Below the pieces are notes generated by a model. It was given only the letters and a program-made list of their open reading frames with translations. It ran no database searches and was not told the DNA's origin. Positions 18,259 to 28,279 of a DNA stretch of 64,000 bases are shown here, in pieces (positions within the stretch are counted from its first letter, which is position 1; each line of letters begins with the position of its first letter). The translations under genes were made by a program, and so were the position numbers. This DNA comes from Solimicrobium silvestre (GTDB lineage: Bacteria; Pseudomonadota; Gammaproteobacteria; Burkholderiales; Burkholderiaceae_D): NCBI RefSeq assembly GCF_002976435.1, contig NZ_PUGF01000010.1:1-64000 (forward strand), given 5' to 3'.

Positions 18259-18318
18259 GCAGAACCAATTGGTTCACTAGTATGTTTGACTATGTAATGT
18301 TGTTTTCGGAGAATTTCT

Positions 18319-18804
18319 TTGTATTTGCACACGCTAATTGAAAAAACTGTTACTGGCCTTGGCTATGAGCTTGTTGAATATGAGCTTGCTGCGCGGGGTT
18401 TGTTGCGTGTTTATATTGATTTTACGTTTGAGCAAGCAGATCGCGGGCAAATTACGGTTGAAGATTGCGCCACTGTAAGCCATCAATTGAGTCATGTTTT
18501 GACGGTAGAGAATGCCAACTATGAGCGGCTGGAAGTGTCGTCGCCAGGTTTGGATAGAGCATTAACTAAGCTTTCTGATTATGTTCGTTTTGTTGATCGG
18601 GAAGCGATTATAAAATTACGTTTGCCAATGGCGGGTACGCCGAATCGTAAGACGTATCAAGGCATTATTCATGCGCCAGTTGGAGAAGCATTGATGTTGG
18701 AATTTGAAAATAAAGATGGGGTGGCTATGCTGGAGTTTACGCTTGCCGATGTTGAAAAGGCCCGTTTGGTGCCACAAGTCGATTTTAGGAGTCGCAAAGC
18801 ATGA
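18319..18804 (+). CDS. rimP: Ribosome maturation factor RimP
   Basis: Cytoplasmic factor for 30S subunit maturation. The protein has the [17 protein letters not shown]-terminus and the [16 protein letters not shown] motif of the RimP family, then the C-terminal Sm-like domain. Translation begins at a TTG (18319) preceded by CGGAG at good spacing. The residues match the conserved N-terminus of RimP from the second position on, so the TTG is favoured. Length is 161 residues. It overlaps nusA by four bases, the usual operon arrangement. Confidence 0.93.
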   Translation: MYLHTLIEKTVTGLGYELVEYELAARGLLRVYIDFTFEQADRGQITVEDCATVSHQLSHVLTVENANYERLEVSSPGLDRALTKLSDYVRFVDREAIIKLRLPMAGTPNRKTYQGIIHAPVGEALMLEFENKDGVAMLEFTLADVEKARLVPQVDFRSRKA

Positions 18805-20360
18805 GTCGCGAAGTTTTATTGTTGGTTGATGCCTTAGCGCGTGAAAAAAACGTCGATAAGGAAATTGTTTATGGCGCGCTTGAGCATGCCTTAGCACAGG
18901 CGACTAAAAAACGTTACGAGGGTGATGTAGATATCCGCGTAACGATCGACCGCGAGGGCGGTCAATTTGAGTCCTTCCGTCGTTGGCACGTGGTACCAGA
19001 TGATGCAGGTTTGCAATTGCCTGATCAAGAAATTCTGCATTTCGAAGCGATGGAGCAATATCCGGATATCGAAGTTGATGAATATATTGAAGAAGCGATC
19101 GAATCAGTCGATTTCGGTCGTCGCTTTGCGCAAGATGCTAAGCAAGTTATGTTGCAACGTGTGCGTGATGCTGAGCGTGAGCAAATTCTCGCTGACTTTT
19201 TGGAGCGCGGTGACTCTTTAGTTACCGGTACCATCAAGCGCATGGAGCGTGGCGAAGCTGTTGTTGAGTCAGGCAAAATCGAAGCTCGCTTGCCGCGTGA
19301 TCAAATGATTCCTAAGGAAAACTTACGAATTGGTGATCGGGTACGTGCTTATATTTTGCGTATTGACCGCAATGCCCGTGGTCCGCAAGTTATCTTGTCG
19401 CGTACTGCGCCAGAATTTATTATGAAATTGTTTGAGCTGGAAGTTCCAGAAATCGAACAAGGTTCATTAGAAGTTAAGTCGGCAGCGCGTGATCCTGGTG
19501 TTCGCGCCAAAATCGCTGTGCACACGAATGATCCTCGTATTGACCCGATCGGCACTTGTGTCGGTATGCGTGGTTCACGAGTTCAGGCTGTGACTGGTGA
19601 GTTGGGCGGCGAGCGCGTTGATATTGTGTTGTGGTCAGAAGATCCAGCGCAATTCGTTATTGGCGCATTGGCTCCAGCTAACGTTTCGTCGATTGTGGTC
19701 GATGAAGAAAAACACGCCATGGATGTGGTCGTTGATGATGAAAACTTAGCGATTGCGATTGGTCGCAGTGGTCAAAACGTGCGTTTGGCAGCGGAATTAA
19801 CCGGCTGGCAAATTAATATTATGACTGCTGAGCAATCGGCTGATAAATCTGAGCTGGAAACTTCGGCAATTCGTGCGTTGTTTATGCAAAAGCTCGATGT
19901 TGATCAAGAAGTCGCTGATATTCTGGTTGATGAAGGCTTCGCTAGTTTAGAAGAAATCGCGTATGTACCAATTAGTGAAATGTTGGAAATTGAAGCGCTG
20001 GATGAAGATACTGTTAACGAGCTGCGTAATCGTGCTCGTGATGCAATAGTTTCAGAAGCCATTGCTTCAGAAGAAGGTGTGGATGGCGTTGAAGATGCGT
20101 TGATTAATTTGCCGGGCATGGATCGTGTGACTGCTGGTAAATTGGGTTTAGCTGAAGTTAAAACGCTGAGCGCATTTGCTGGTTTGGCATATGACGAGTT
20201 TGGAGCGATTTTAGCTCTGTCAGCCGAACGTGCACGCCAATTGATTAAAAATGAGTTTGACGACGTAACCGATGATGAAATGAAACTCATCGACGCTAAG
20301 TATGATGATCGTGCTAAAGCCATATTGGCCAAAGCATGGAGTATCACGGAAACTAAATAA
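18801..20360 (+). CDS. nusA: Transcription termination/antitermination factor NusA
   Basis: RNA polymerase-binding factor controlling pausing, termination and antitermination. The domains run: N-terminal RNAP-binding domain (1-125), S1 domain (about 135-200), KH1/KH2 (about 230-345, with [18 protein letters not shown] and [18 protein letters not shown]), and two C-terminal acidic AR2 repeats (about 365-515). It has 519 residues, the full gammaproteobacterial/betaproteobacterial length. The ATG overlaps the rimP stop. A hairpin lies between nusA and infB. Confidence 0.96.
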   Translation: MSREVLLLVDALAREKNVDKEIVYGALEHALAQATKKRYEGDVDIRVTIDREGGQFESFRRWHVVPDDAGLQLPDQEILHFEAMEQYPDIEVDEYIEEAIESVDFGRRFAQDAKQVMLQRVRDAEREQILADFLERGDSLVTGTIKRMERGEAVVESGKIEARLPRDQMIPKENLRIGDRVRAYILRIDRNARGPQVILSRTAPEFIMKLFELEVPEIEQGSLEVKSAARDPGVRAKIAVHTNDPRIDPIGTCVGMRGSRVQAVTGELGGERVDIVLWSEDPAQFVIGALAPANVSSIVVDEEKHAMDVVVDDENLAIAIGRSGQNVRLAAELTGWQINIMTAEQSADKSELETSAIRALFMQKLDVDQEVADILVDEGFASLEEIAYVPISEMLEIEALDEDTVNELRNRARDAIVSEAIASEEGVDGVEDALINLPGMDRVTAGKLGLAEVKTLSAFAGLAYDEFGAILALSAERARQLIKNEFDDVTDDEMKLIDAKYDDRAKAILAKAWSITETK

Positions 20361-20366
20361 GGATGT

Positions 20367-20432
20367 ACGTAAAATCATCCAGCGGATCAGAATTTAATGC
20401 TGATGCAGGTAACACCGCTGGAATGATTTACG
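20367..20432. repeat. Hairpin between nusA and infB (family A-like)
   Basis: ACGTAAAATCATCCAGCGG (20367-20385) pairs with CCGCTGGAATGATTTACG (20415-20432), with a short internal mismatch. There is no T run, so it is not a typical terminator. Its right arm resembles the arms of the hairpins at 11440 and 52074. It could slow RNA decay or be a target for processing between the two coding regions. Confidence 0.55.
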
Positions 20433-20508
20433 ACACTCCGATGAGTATTGGTTGACTACCGTGAACTGCATGAGTCATCCACCGCGCCACATAGAAAAAG
20501 AGGACTGA

Positions 20509-23500
20509 ATGGCGAGTAATAATGTATCCCAATTTGCCACCGAGCTAAAGATGTCAGCCGATGTGCTGTTAACCCAATTGCGTTCGGCAGGTGTAGTCAA
20601 GGGTTCGACCTCTGATGATTTGTCTAAAGAAGACAAAGAACGTCTGCTTGAGCATTTGCGTCGCACCCACGGTGTAGAGGCGGATGGCGATACCAAAAAA
20701 ATTACCTTGACTCGTAAAGAGACAACGGAAATTAAACAGGCAGATGCAACAGGTAAATCACGCACTATTCAAGTGGAAGTACGCAAAAAACGTACCTTCG
20801 TGAAGCGTGATGAAACGCTCCCGGAATCGGATAAGCCAGTAGTTTCCCCAACAGCAGAAGAACTTGCCAAACAAGCGGAAGAAGATCGCTTGGCCGATGA
20901 ATTGCGCGCTAAACAAGAAGCCGAATTAATTGAAAAGCAAAATCACTTAGCCCGTTTGGAAGCTGAAAAAGAAGCGCAAAACAAAGCATTGCAAGAAGCT
21001 GAGTTAGCTGCGGCAAAAGAAGCTGAATTAGTAGCGATATCTGCTGCCAAGCGCGCTGCAGCGCAAGAAGATGCGGCAAAATTACAAGCATCGCAAACTA
21101 AGCGTAAAGCTCCTCCGGCGAAAGTCGCTGAAGTGGCTGCTGAAACTACAGCTGCTGCTGATCCAGTCGTGCCTGTAGAAGCTGCTGTCGTAGACAAGGT
21201 CGATGATAAGAATGATGCTAAAAACGATGCTAAAAAAATCGTCGCCGCTGAAGTAGCAAAACGCCTGGCTGACGAAGTTGAAGCAACCGAACAAAAGAAA
21301 GCCGCTGATAGCGTAATTGCAGCGCAAGCAGCGACAAAAGTTGCTACTGAACGTGCTGCTGCGACAGAAAATGCTCGCAAAGCAGTTGCTGACGAAGTTG
21401 CTCAAATCAAAGCGATGATGAGCACGCAGCGTAAGCCAGTTAAAGCGCCAGTTCCTGTGGTTGCAGAAGTGCCAAAAGTAGCCACAAAAGCTCCTGAAGG
21501 CACGTTGCATAAGCCAGCAGACAAAAAGCCTACTGAGAAAAAAGACGAGAAAAAAGTTGTTGTAGTCGATAAGAAATCGATTAAATCAGCGAATGTTTCT
21601 TCGACTTGGCAAGATGATGCAGCGAAAAAGAAAGGCCTCAAAACTCGCGGCAATACTGCTCCCGGCCCTGGTGGTCGTGACGGATGGCGAGCTGGCGGTA
21701 AAAATTCACGCCGTGGTTCTCATTCTGATGATCGTGAAACTAACTTCCAAGCTCCGGTTGAAGCCGTAGTTAAAGATGTTTATGTACCAGAAACTATTAC
21801 AGTTGCTGAATTAGCACACAAAATGTCGGTTAAGGCATCTGAAGTCATTAAGCAATTAATGAAATTAGGCCAAATGGTCACCATTAACCAAGTTTTGGAT
21901 CAGGAAACTGCGCTGATTCTGGTTGAAGAAATGGGCCATAAAGCTTTTGCTGCTAAGTTGGATGATCCTGAAGCGATGTTGGTAGATGGCGGCGTTCAGA
22001 TTGAATATCAATCGTTCCCACGCGCTCCGGTCGTTACAGTCATGGGTCACGTTGATCATGGTAAAACAAGTTTGCTTGATTATATTCGCCGTGCCAAAGT
22101 CGCTTCTGGCGAAGCTGGTGGAATTACTCAGCATATTGGTGCTTACCACGTTGAAACACCGCGTGGCATGATTACATTCCTTGATACTCCGGGTCATGAA
22201 GCCTTTACGGCGATGCGTGCTCGTGGTGCCAAAGCGACTGATATCGTTATTCTGGTGGTGGCTGCTGACGATGGCGTTATGCCGCAAACCAAAGAAGCAA
22301 TTGCACATGCAAAAGCTGCTGGTGTGCCGTTAGTGGTTGCAGTGAATAAAATTGATAAACCGGGTGCTAATTTAGATCGCGTTAAGCAAGAATTAATCGC
22401 TGAAAATGTTTTACCAGAAGAATACGGTGGAGATTCTCCATTCGTATCGGTTTCTGCAAAAACAGGTCAAGGTATTGACGAATTGTTAGAGCAAGTTTTA
22501 TTGCAAGCCGAAGTGTTGGAATTGCGTGCCGCTAAAGATGCACCGGCACGTGGTTTAGTGGTTGAGGCTCGTTTGGATAAAGGTCGCGGCCCAGTTGCAA
22601 CGATTCTGGTTCAATCCGGTACATTAAAACGTGGCGATGTGGTGTTGGCTGGTTCTTCCTACGGTCGGGTACGCGCTATGTTGGATGAAAATGGCGTGTC
22701 GATTACCGAAGCTGGTCCATCGATCCCTGTTGAAATTCAAGGTTTGACTGAAGTGCCGAATGCCGGTGAAGAAGTGATGGTTATGGCCGATGAGCGTAAA
22801 GCGCGTGAAATCGGTCAGTTCCGTCAAGGTAAATACCGTGATGTGAAACTCGCTAAACAGCAAGCCGCAAAACTGGAAAATATGTTTGAAAACATGGGCG
22901 AAGGCGAAGTTAAAACGCTGGCCATGATTATCAAAACAGACGTTCAGGGTTCACAAGAAGCGCTGGTTCATTCCATGCAAAAATTGTCCACCTCAGAAGT
23001 TCGTGTTCAAGTGGTGCATGCGGCAGTCGGTGGTATTTCAGAATCCGACGTCAACTTGGCAGTTGCTTCCAAGGCAGTCTTGATCGGCTTTAATACTCGT
23101 GCTGATGCTTCAGCGCGTAAATTAGCCGAAGCTAATGGTATTGATATTCGTTACTACAATATTATTTACGATGCAGTGGATGATGTTAAAGCCGCTCTGT
23201 CCGGTATGTTGGCACCAGAAAAACGCGAACATGCACTCGGCTTAGTTGAGATTCGCCAGGTTATTACGATTAGTAAAGTCGGCGCGATTGCTGGTTGTTA
23301 CGTATTGGAAGGTTTGGTTAAACGTGGTTCTTCAATCCGTTTGCTGCGTAATAATGTGGTTGTCTGGACTGGTGAGTTGGATTCGTTGAAACGCTTTAAA
23401 GATGACGTTAAAGAAGTTAAGTTTGGCTTTGAATGCGGTTTGTCATTGAAGAATTTCAATGACATCCAGGTAGGTGATCAACTCGAAGTATTTGAAGTTC

Positions 23501-23523
23501 AAGAGGTTGCTCGTACGCTGTAA
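20509..23523 (+). CDS. infB: Translation initiation factor IF-2
   Basis: GTPase that positions initiator tRNA on the 30S subunit and drives subunit joining. An IF2-N domain at residues 1-52 is followed by an about 330-residue Ala/Lys/Glu-rich linker and a second IF2-N domain ([19 protein letters not shown], about 425). The GTPase domain has [12 protein letters not shown] (about 513), DTPGHEAF and NKIDKPGA, then domains II-IV. It has 1004 residues, longer than the 890 of E. coli because of the linker. A Shine-Dalgarno GAGGA precedes the ATG. The minus strand across the linker is also open in several frames because of codon bias, and is not coding. Confidence 0.97.
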   Translation: MASNNVSQFATELKMSADVLLTQLRSAGVVKGSTSDDLSKEDKERLLEHLRRTHGVEADGDTKKITLTRKETTEIKQADATGKSRTIQVEVRKKRTFVKRDETLPESDKPVVSPTAEELAKQAEEDRLADELRAKQEAELIEKQNHLARLEAEKEAQNKALQEAELAAAKEAELVAISAAKRAAAQEDAAKLQASQTKRKAPPAKVAEVAAETTAAADPVVPVEAAVVDKVDDKNDAKNDAKKIVAAEVAKRLADEVEATEQKKAADSVIAAQAATKVATERAAATENARKAVADEVAQIKAMMSTQRKPVKAPVPVVAEVPKVATKAPEGTLHKPADKKPTEKKDEKKVVVVDKKSIKSANVSSTWQDDAAKKKGLKTRGNTAPGPGGRDGWRAGGKNSRRGSHSDDRETNFQAPVEAVVKDVYVPETITVAELAHKMSVKASEVIKQLMKLGQMVTINQVLDQETALILVEEMGHKAFAAKLDDPEAMLVDGGVQIEYQSFPRAPVVTVMGHVDHGKTSLLDYIRRAKVASGEAGGITQHIGAYHVETPRGMITFLDTPGHEAFTAMRARGAKATDIVILVVAADDGVMPQTKEAIAHAKAAGVPLVVAVNKIDKPGANLDRVKQELIAENVLPEEYGGDSPFVSVSAKTGQGIDELLEQVLLQAEVLELRAAKDAPARGLVVEARLDKGRGPVATILVQSGTLKRGDVVLAGSSYGRVRAMLDENGVSITEAGPSIPVEIQGLTEVPNAGEEVMVMADERKAREIGQFRQGKYRDVKLAKQQAAKLENMFENMGEGEVKTLAMIIKTDVQGSQEALVHSMQKLSTSEVRVQVVHAAVGGISESDVNLAVASKAVLIGFNTRADASARKLAEANGIDIRYYNIIYDAVDDVKAALSGMLAPEKREHALGLVEIRQVITISKVGAIAGCYVLEGLVKRGSSIRLLRNNVVVWTGELDSLKRFKDDVKEVKFGFECGLSLKNFNDIQVGDQLEVFEVQEVARTL

Positions 23524-23529
23524 TAAGTT

Positions 23530-23558
23530 CGGCATTATTCCTACATGGAATAATGCCG
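23530..23558. promoter_or_regulatory. Perfect hairpin between infB and rbfA
   Basis: CGGCATTATTCC (23530-23541) and GGAATAATGCCG (23547-23558) are a perfect 12-base inverted repeat with a TACAT loop. No T run follows. It is probably an RNA processing or stability element, or a weak terminator, within the operon. Confidence 0.6.
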
Positions 23559-23586
23559 TGACTGTTTAGTGTTGTGCATAAATAAA

Positions 23587-24015
23587 ATGGCAAAAAATAG
23601 TAAATCAATACCCGGGCGCGGCTTACGGGTGGCAGATCAAATCCAACGCGATTTATCGGTCATTATTAGCGCCGAGCTGAAAGATCCACGGGTCGGCATG
23701 ATCACTTTGACGGAAGTTCAAGTCACTCCTGATTATGCACATGCAAAAGTGTATTTCACTTCGTTGCGTGATACTCCAGAACAAATTAAAGTAACGCTCA
23801 CTTGCTTAAATAATGCGGCAGGTTTCTTGCGTATGCATTTAGGAAAATGCTTACATATCCATACTTTGCCGCAGCTGCATTTTGTGCATGATACGTCGAC
23901 GATGTACGGTATGGCGATGTCAAAATTAATTGATGAAGCGATGGCGACTAGTGCGCCTTTAGTTGAACCGGAATCAGATCAGGATGAAAATCCAGAATCT
24001 GGCATCAAAGATTAA
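23587..24015 (+). CDS. rbfA: Ribosome-binding factor A
   Basis: Cold-inducible 30S maturation factor with a KH-like fold. The conserved [20 protein letters not shown] segment (shown as [10 protein letters not shown]), the [10 protein letters not shown] strand and the VYFTSL motif identify it. The start at ATG 23587 removes six residues present if the upstream TTG (23569) is used. The C-terminal tail is acidic. The Shine-Dalgarno region is weak. It sits 18 bases upstream of truB, the usual order infB-rbfA-truB. Confidence 0.94.
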   Translation: MAKNSKSIPGRGLRVADQIQRDLSVIISAELKDPRVGMITLTEVQVTPDYAHAKVYFTSLRDTPEQIKVTLTCLNNAAGFLRMHLGKCLHIHTLPQLHFVHDTSTMYGMAMSKLIDEAMATSAPLVEPESDQDENPESGIKD

Positions 24016-24033
24016 GCAGTACGCTTAGTTCCC

Positions 24034-24981
24034 ATGGCAGAAACTCAACGAGTTAAGCGCATACGCGATGCGCTAAATGGTGTGTTGTTACTTGATAAGC
24101 CGGTCGGTTTATCCAGTAATGATGCATTAATCCAGACCAAACGTTTGCTCAATGCAAAAAAGGCCGGACATACCGGCACGCTTGATCCGTTTGCGACCGG
24201 TTTGTTGCCGCTCTGTTTCGGTGAAGCGACCAAGTTTTCGCATGACTTATTATTCGCAGATAAAACCTATGAAACCGTAGTGCATTTAGGCATTACGACA
24301 GAAACAGGTGATACCGAAGGTGCCGTGCTGGAGAATCTTTCGGTTGGAGTTACTCTGGAACAGATTGATGCAGTGCTGGCGCAGTTTCGCGGTCCGATTG
24401 AGCAAGTGCCGCCGATGTATTCGGCGCTTAAGCGCGATGGTAAGCCGTTATATGAATATGCCCGCGCTGGAATTACTTTAGAGCGTGAAGCACGTAATGT
24501 CGTGATTCATGAACTGACTTTGTTGAGTTATGAAGCACCATTTTTGCGCTTGCGGGTGGCTTGCTCCAAAGGGACTTATATTCGTGTGTTAGGCGAAGAT
24601 ATTGGCCGCGCTTTAGGTTGCGGGGCACATTTAAACGCTTTGCGTCGCACGCAGGTGGCTAGTTTGAAGTTGGCGGATGCGATTAGCCTGGATGCGATCC
24701 AGCAAATGTCTCCAGAGCAACGAATAAATTTATTAAAGCCGGTTGATGCATTATTGTCTGACTTTGAAGCAATTCAATTAACAGATGAATTAGCCGTGCG
24801 GTTTTTGCATGGGCAACGATTGGCTTTGCAAAAAGAAGGTATAAACTTACCCGAATTAATACCTGCGAACTTAGGCCGAGTGCGGGTTTATCGATTTAGT
24901 GATGGCAAATTACTAGGTTCAGGTCTGCTGCAAGAGTATCAGGTGCTTGCGCCTGAACGATTAATCTCCACTTCTGGCTAA
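24034..24981 (+). CDS. truB: tRNA pseudouridine(55) synthase TruB
   Basis: Makes pseudouridine 55 in the T loop of tRNAs. The catalytic Asp lies in the motif GTLDPFATGLLP (about residue 48). The RNA-binding segments HTGTLDP, YEYARAGI and GTYIRVLGEDIG are all present. A C-terminal PUA-like region follows. It has 315 residues, normal for the family. The Shine-Dalgarno is weak, so translation may be coupled to rbfA, whose stop is 18 bases away. Confidence 0.95.
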   Translation: MAETQRVKRIRDALNGVLLLDKPVGLSSNDALIQTKRLLNAKKAGHTGTLDPFATGLLPLCFGEATKFSHDLLFADKTYETVVHLGITTETGDTEGAVLENLSVGVTLEQIDAVLAQFRGPIEQVPPMYSALKRDGKPLYEYARAGITLEREARNVVIHELTLLSYEAPFLRLRVACSKGTYIRVLGEDIGRALGCGAHLNALRRTQVASLKLADAISLDAIQQMSPEQRINLLKPVDALLSDFEAIQLTDELAVRFLHGQRLALQKEGINLPELIPANLGRVRVYRFSDGKLLGSGLLQEYQVLAPERLISTSG

Positions 24982-25044
24982 TAAAAATCACTCCGAGGCA
25001 AGCTTGCTTGCTGAAAGAAGTTGCAAAGTTTTTGCATCGCAACA

Positions 25045-25053
25045 TGTTATAAT
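25045..25053 (+). promoter_or_regulatory. Extended -10 promoter of typA
   Basis: TGTTATAAT (25045-25053) is a TGN extended -10 with a perfect TATAAT. No clear -35 is present at the usual distance, which fits an extended -10 promoter. It lies 41 bases before the typA ATG. Confidence 0.65.
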
Positions 25054-25093
25054 GCCGAGTTACCAGAAATCACCATTCACATCAATATCTATC

Positions 25094-26929
25094 ATGTCAA
25101 ACATTAAACGCGCAATACGCAACATCGCGATCATCGCCCACGTTGATCACGGTAAAACTACTCTAGTTGATCAGTTATTACGTCAATCAGGTACATTCCG
25201 AGACAACCAACAGGTTGATGCTCGTGTCATGGATTCGAATGATATTGAAAAAGAACGTGGTATCACGATTCTGTCCAAAAACTGCGCAGTTGAATACAAA
25301 GGCACGCACATCAACATCGTTGATACCCCAGGCCATGCGGATTTTGGTGGTGAAGTTGAGCGTGTATTGTCGATGGTTGACAGCGTTTTGTTGCTGGTTG
25401 ATGCACAAGAAGGCCCAATGCCGCAAACTCGCTTTGTGACGCGTAAAGCCTTGGCGCTGGGTTTGAAGCCTATCGTTGTGGTGAATAAAGTTGATCGTGA
25501 AAATGCCGATCCACAAAAAGCGGTGAATGCTACGTTTGAATTGTTCGACAAACTCGGTGCAACCGACGAGCAGTTAGATTTCCCTATTGTTTATGCATCC
25601 GGCTTTAAGGGCTATGCAGGTTTGGAAGATTCTGTACGCGAAGGAAATATGGAGCCGCTGTTCGACGCGATCCTGAAACACGTTCCTGCACGTGAAGATG
25701 ATCCAGATGGTCCTTTGCAATTACAAATTACTTCTCTGGAATACTCTTCCTACGTTGGTAAAATCGGCGTAGGCCGTATCCTGCGCGGTAAAGTTAAAGC
25801 TTTGCAAGACGTGGTTTGGATGAACGGTCCAGATGACAAGCCAACCAAAGCACGTATCAATCAAGTATTGACCTTTAAAGGTCTTGATCGTGTAATCGCT
25901 GATGAAGCGCTTGCTGGCGACATCGTACTGATCAACGGTATTGAAGAAATCAGCATTGGTTCCACGATTTGCGCACCGGATACCCCAGAAGGCTTGCCGA
26001 TGTTGAAGATCGACGAACCGACTCTGACCATGAACTTCATGGTGAACAACTCACCATTGGCTGGTCGCGAAGGTAAATTCGTGACGACACGTCAGATTCG
26101 TGATCGTTTGGATCGTGAATTAAAATCCAACATGGCTTTGCGTGTTGTTCAGGCTGAAAACGATGATTCTACGTATGAAGTATCCGGCCGCGGCGAATTG
26201 CATCTGACTATTTTGATCGAAAACATGCGTCGCGAAGGTTTTGAATTGGCGGTTTCCCGTCCGCGCGTAGTATTCAAAATGGTAGGTGACGTGCGTCATG
26301 AGCCGTATGAAATGCTGACAGTCGACGTTGAAGAAAACAATCAAGGCGGCGTCATGGAAGAACTCGGTCGTCGTCGTGGTGATCTGCAAAACATGGAACC
26401 GGACGGCAAAGGTCGTGTGCGTCTCGAATACCGTATTCCTGCGCGTGGCCTGATCGGCTTCCAAGGTGAATTTATGACTTTGACACGCGGTACTGGTTTG
26501 ATGAGCCACGTGTTTGACGAATATGCACCGGTTGATAATACTAAAGGTGAAATGGCTGGTCGTCGCAATGGCGTACTGGTTTCCCAAGACGATGGCGCAG
26601 CAGTTGCTTACGCAATCTGGAAATTGCAAGACCGCGGTCGTATGTTCGTGGTGCACAATGACCCAGTCTATGAAGGCATGATTATCGGTATTCACTCACG
26701 TGATAACGATCTGGTTGTTAACCCGATTAAGGGTAAGCAATTAACCAACGTGCGTTCTTCCGGTACGGATGAAGCGGTACGTTTGGTACCACCAATTCAG
26801 ATGAGCCTGGAATATGCAGTTGAATTTATCGAGGACGATGAGCTGGTCGAAGTTACACCTAAGAGCATTCGTTTGCGTAAGCGTTACTTGAAAGAACATG
26901 AGCGTAAAAAAGCGTCTCGTGACTCTTAA
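25094..26929 (+). CDS. typA: Translational GTPase TypA/BipA
   Basis: Ribosome-associated GTPase needed for growth at low temperature and stress, involved in 50S assembly. The G domain has AHVDHGKTTL (about residue 18), RGITILSKN, DTPGHADFGGE and NKVDR. EF-Tu-like domain 2, then EF-G-like domains III and V, and the TypA-specific C-terminal domain follow. The ATG at 25094 gives 611 residues, the expected length; the frame is open further upstream but that part overlaps the promoter. A terminator follows at 26974. Confidence 0.96.
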   Translation: MSNIKRAIRNIAIIAHVDHGKTTLVDQLLRQSGTFRDNQQVDARVMDSNDIEKERGITILSKNCAVEYKGTHINIVDTPGHADFGGEVERVLSMVDSVLLLVDAQEGPMPQTRFVTRKALALGLKPIVVVNKVDRENADPQKAVNATFELFDKLGATDEQLDFPIVYASGFKGYAGLEDSVREGNMEPLFDAILKHVPAREDDPDGPLQLQITSLEYSSYVGKIGVGRILRGKVKALQDVVWMNGPDDKPTKARINQVLTFKGLDRVIADEALAGDIVLINGIEEISIGSTICAPDTPEGLPMLKIDEPTLTMNFMVNNSPLAGREGKFVTTRQIRDRLDRELKSNMALRVVQAENDDSTYEVSGRGELHLTILIENMRREGFELAVSRPRVVFKMVGDVRHEPYEMLTVDVEENNQGGVMEELGRRRGDLQNMEPDGKGRVRLEYRIPARGLIGFQGEFMTLTRGTGLMSHVFDEYAPVDNTKGEMAGRRNGVLVSQDDGAAVAYAIWKLQDRGRMFVVHNDPVYEGMIIGIHSRDNDLVVNPIKGKQLTNVRSSGTDEAVRLVPPIQMSLEYAVEFIEDDELVEVTPKSIRLRKRYLKEHERKKASRDS

Positions 26930-26973
26930 TCCTAAGGATTAATTAAGCTGCTTTAAGTTTTTCAGCGCTTTTT

Positions 26974-27009
26974 AAAAACCCGTCAAATTGTATTTGGCGG
27001 GTTTTTTGT
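26974..27009 (+). terminator. Terminator after typA
   Basis: AAAAACCCGTCAAAT pairs with ATTTGGCGGGTTTTT with one G-T pair, followed by TTTTTTG. It ends the typA transcript and leaves the downstream porin with its own promoter. Confidence 0.88.
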
Positions 27010-27131
27010 TATTTGCCTAAAGAATAATGTTGAATATATACTACGTTTGTTAATAAATTTTTAACAAATAATTGATTGGCAGCAAGCAAATTGCGAATCA
27101 GGTTTATTTCTCAACTAAAGGTAAGCCAACG

Positions 27132-28193
27132 ATGAAAAGTTCATTCTATAAACCATCATTAACTGTGTTCACCAGCGTACTAATGGGTTTCAACTACAAC
27201 GCTAGCGCACAATCTAATATCACTGTATTTGGTGCTATCGACACGGCGCTGCGCTACAGCACTAATCAAAATGGTGACGGCGGAAATTTAGCGGAAGTTG
27301 GTAGCGGTGCGGCTAACGTAAATCGTTTTGGCGTGAGTGGAGAAGAAGATCTTGGCGCTGGTCTTAAAGCAAATTTTATGCTGGATGCGGGCTTCAATTC
27401 AGCTACGGGTGAATCCGGCGACGGTGGCAAATTGTTTAGCCGTCAAGCTTGGGTCGGCTTATCAGGCACATATGGAGCGGTGACGGCAGGTCGTCAATTC
27501 TCACCTGTTTATAATGCGCAATGGGCAATTGAGCCGTTTGGTTGGGCGAATTTGACGGAATCTGGCTTTATTTACGATAACTATGCAGGTGATATTCACT
27601 GGGATAATTCCTTGATGTATTCAGGGACTTACGGTGATTTTACCGGTGTGCTCATGGTGGGAATGGGTGAGAAGGCGGGTGATAGTAAGGCTTGGCGCAA
27701 TGTAGGCGGAAGTCTGGCTTATGCTTCTGGCCTATTTACGGCAATTGCGGCGTATCAGGAAGTGCGCAACACGGATGCTGTCATCGCTAATAAGGTATGG
27801 AATGTAGGCGGCAGTTACAACATTAAGCCAGTCCAGTTATTTTTTGGTTATTTGAATTATCGCAGTGATCTGGCGCTTCAAAAGAATCATGTTTTTGATC
27901 TTGGCTTTATTTATTCCATGACGCCGAAGATTGATTTGATCGGTGCTTATTATCATGACAGGCAGCGTGCTGAGGACGGCAGGAAAAACACCGTAGCCGG
28001 AATGCTTAAATACAGTTTTACGCCGCGCACCGCTATTTATATTCAAACTGATTACAGCAAGATTGATGCAGGCTATGTCAATAATATAAGTGATCAATAT
28101 GCGTTTCCATCAACGCGCGATGCAGATAATAATTTAACTTCATTTGTATCCAGCAGAGCTAGCGTATCAATAGGGCTACGCCATATTTTCTAA
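27132..28193 (+). CDS. OmpC-type trimeric porin
   Basis: Outer-membrane beta-barrel for diffusion of small hydrophilic solutes. A signal peptide ends near NASA|QSNITVFG. The mature N-terminus SNITVFGAIDTALRYS and the ending ending in LRHIF (C-terminal Phe) are typical of the betaproteobacterial Porin_4 family. Alternating strands such as NRFGVSGEEDLGAGLKANF fill the length of 353 residues. The ATG at 27132 has GTAAG upstream; the frame opens 20 codons earlier. It is a single-gene unit between the typA terminator and a palindrome at 28207. Confidence 0.92.
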   Translation: MKSSFYKPSLTVFTSVLMGFNYNASAQSNITVFGAIDTALRYSTNQNGDGGNLAEVGSGAANVNRFGVSGEEDLGAGLKANFMLDAGFNSATGESGDGGKLFSRQAWVGLSGTYGAVTAGRQFSPVYNAQWAIEPFGWANLTESGFIYDNYAGDIHWDNSLMYSGTYGDFTGVLMVGMGEKAGDSKAWRNVGGSLAYASGLFTAIAAYQEVRNTDAVIANKVWNVGGSYNIKPVQLFFGYLNYRSDLALQKNHVFDLGFIYSMTPKIDLIGAYYHDRQRAEDGRKNTVAGMLKYSFTPRTAIYIQTDYSKIDAGYVNNISDQYAFPSTRDADNNLTSFVSSRASVSIGLRHIF

Positions 28194-28206
28194 TTGCTAG
28201 TGCGAA

Positions 28207-28256
28207 AAGCACGAAGATGTTGAATGCTGGTTTCAGCTACAACATTCTCCGTGCTT
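28207..28256. terminator. Hairpin between convergent porin and aldehyde dehydrogenase genes
   Basis: AAGCACGAAGATGTTG (28207-28222) pairs with CAACATTCTCCGTGCTT (28240-28256) with one bulge. It lies between the convergent porin and aldehyde dehydrogenase genes. It lacks a T tract, so it may be a weak or bidirectional terminator. Confidence 0.5.
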
Positions 28257-28279
28257 GTCATGGCATAAATTCTTTTTTC

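Noticed and set aside
20909-21653. Long minus-strand open frames opposite infB
   Set aside because: They mirror the Ala/Lys/Glu-rich linker of IF-2 and arise from codon bias on the coding strand.
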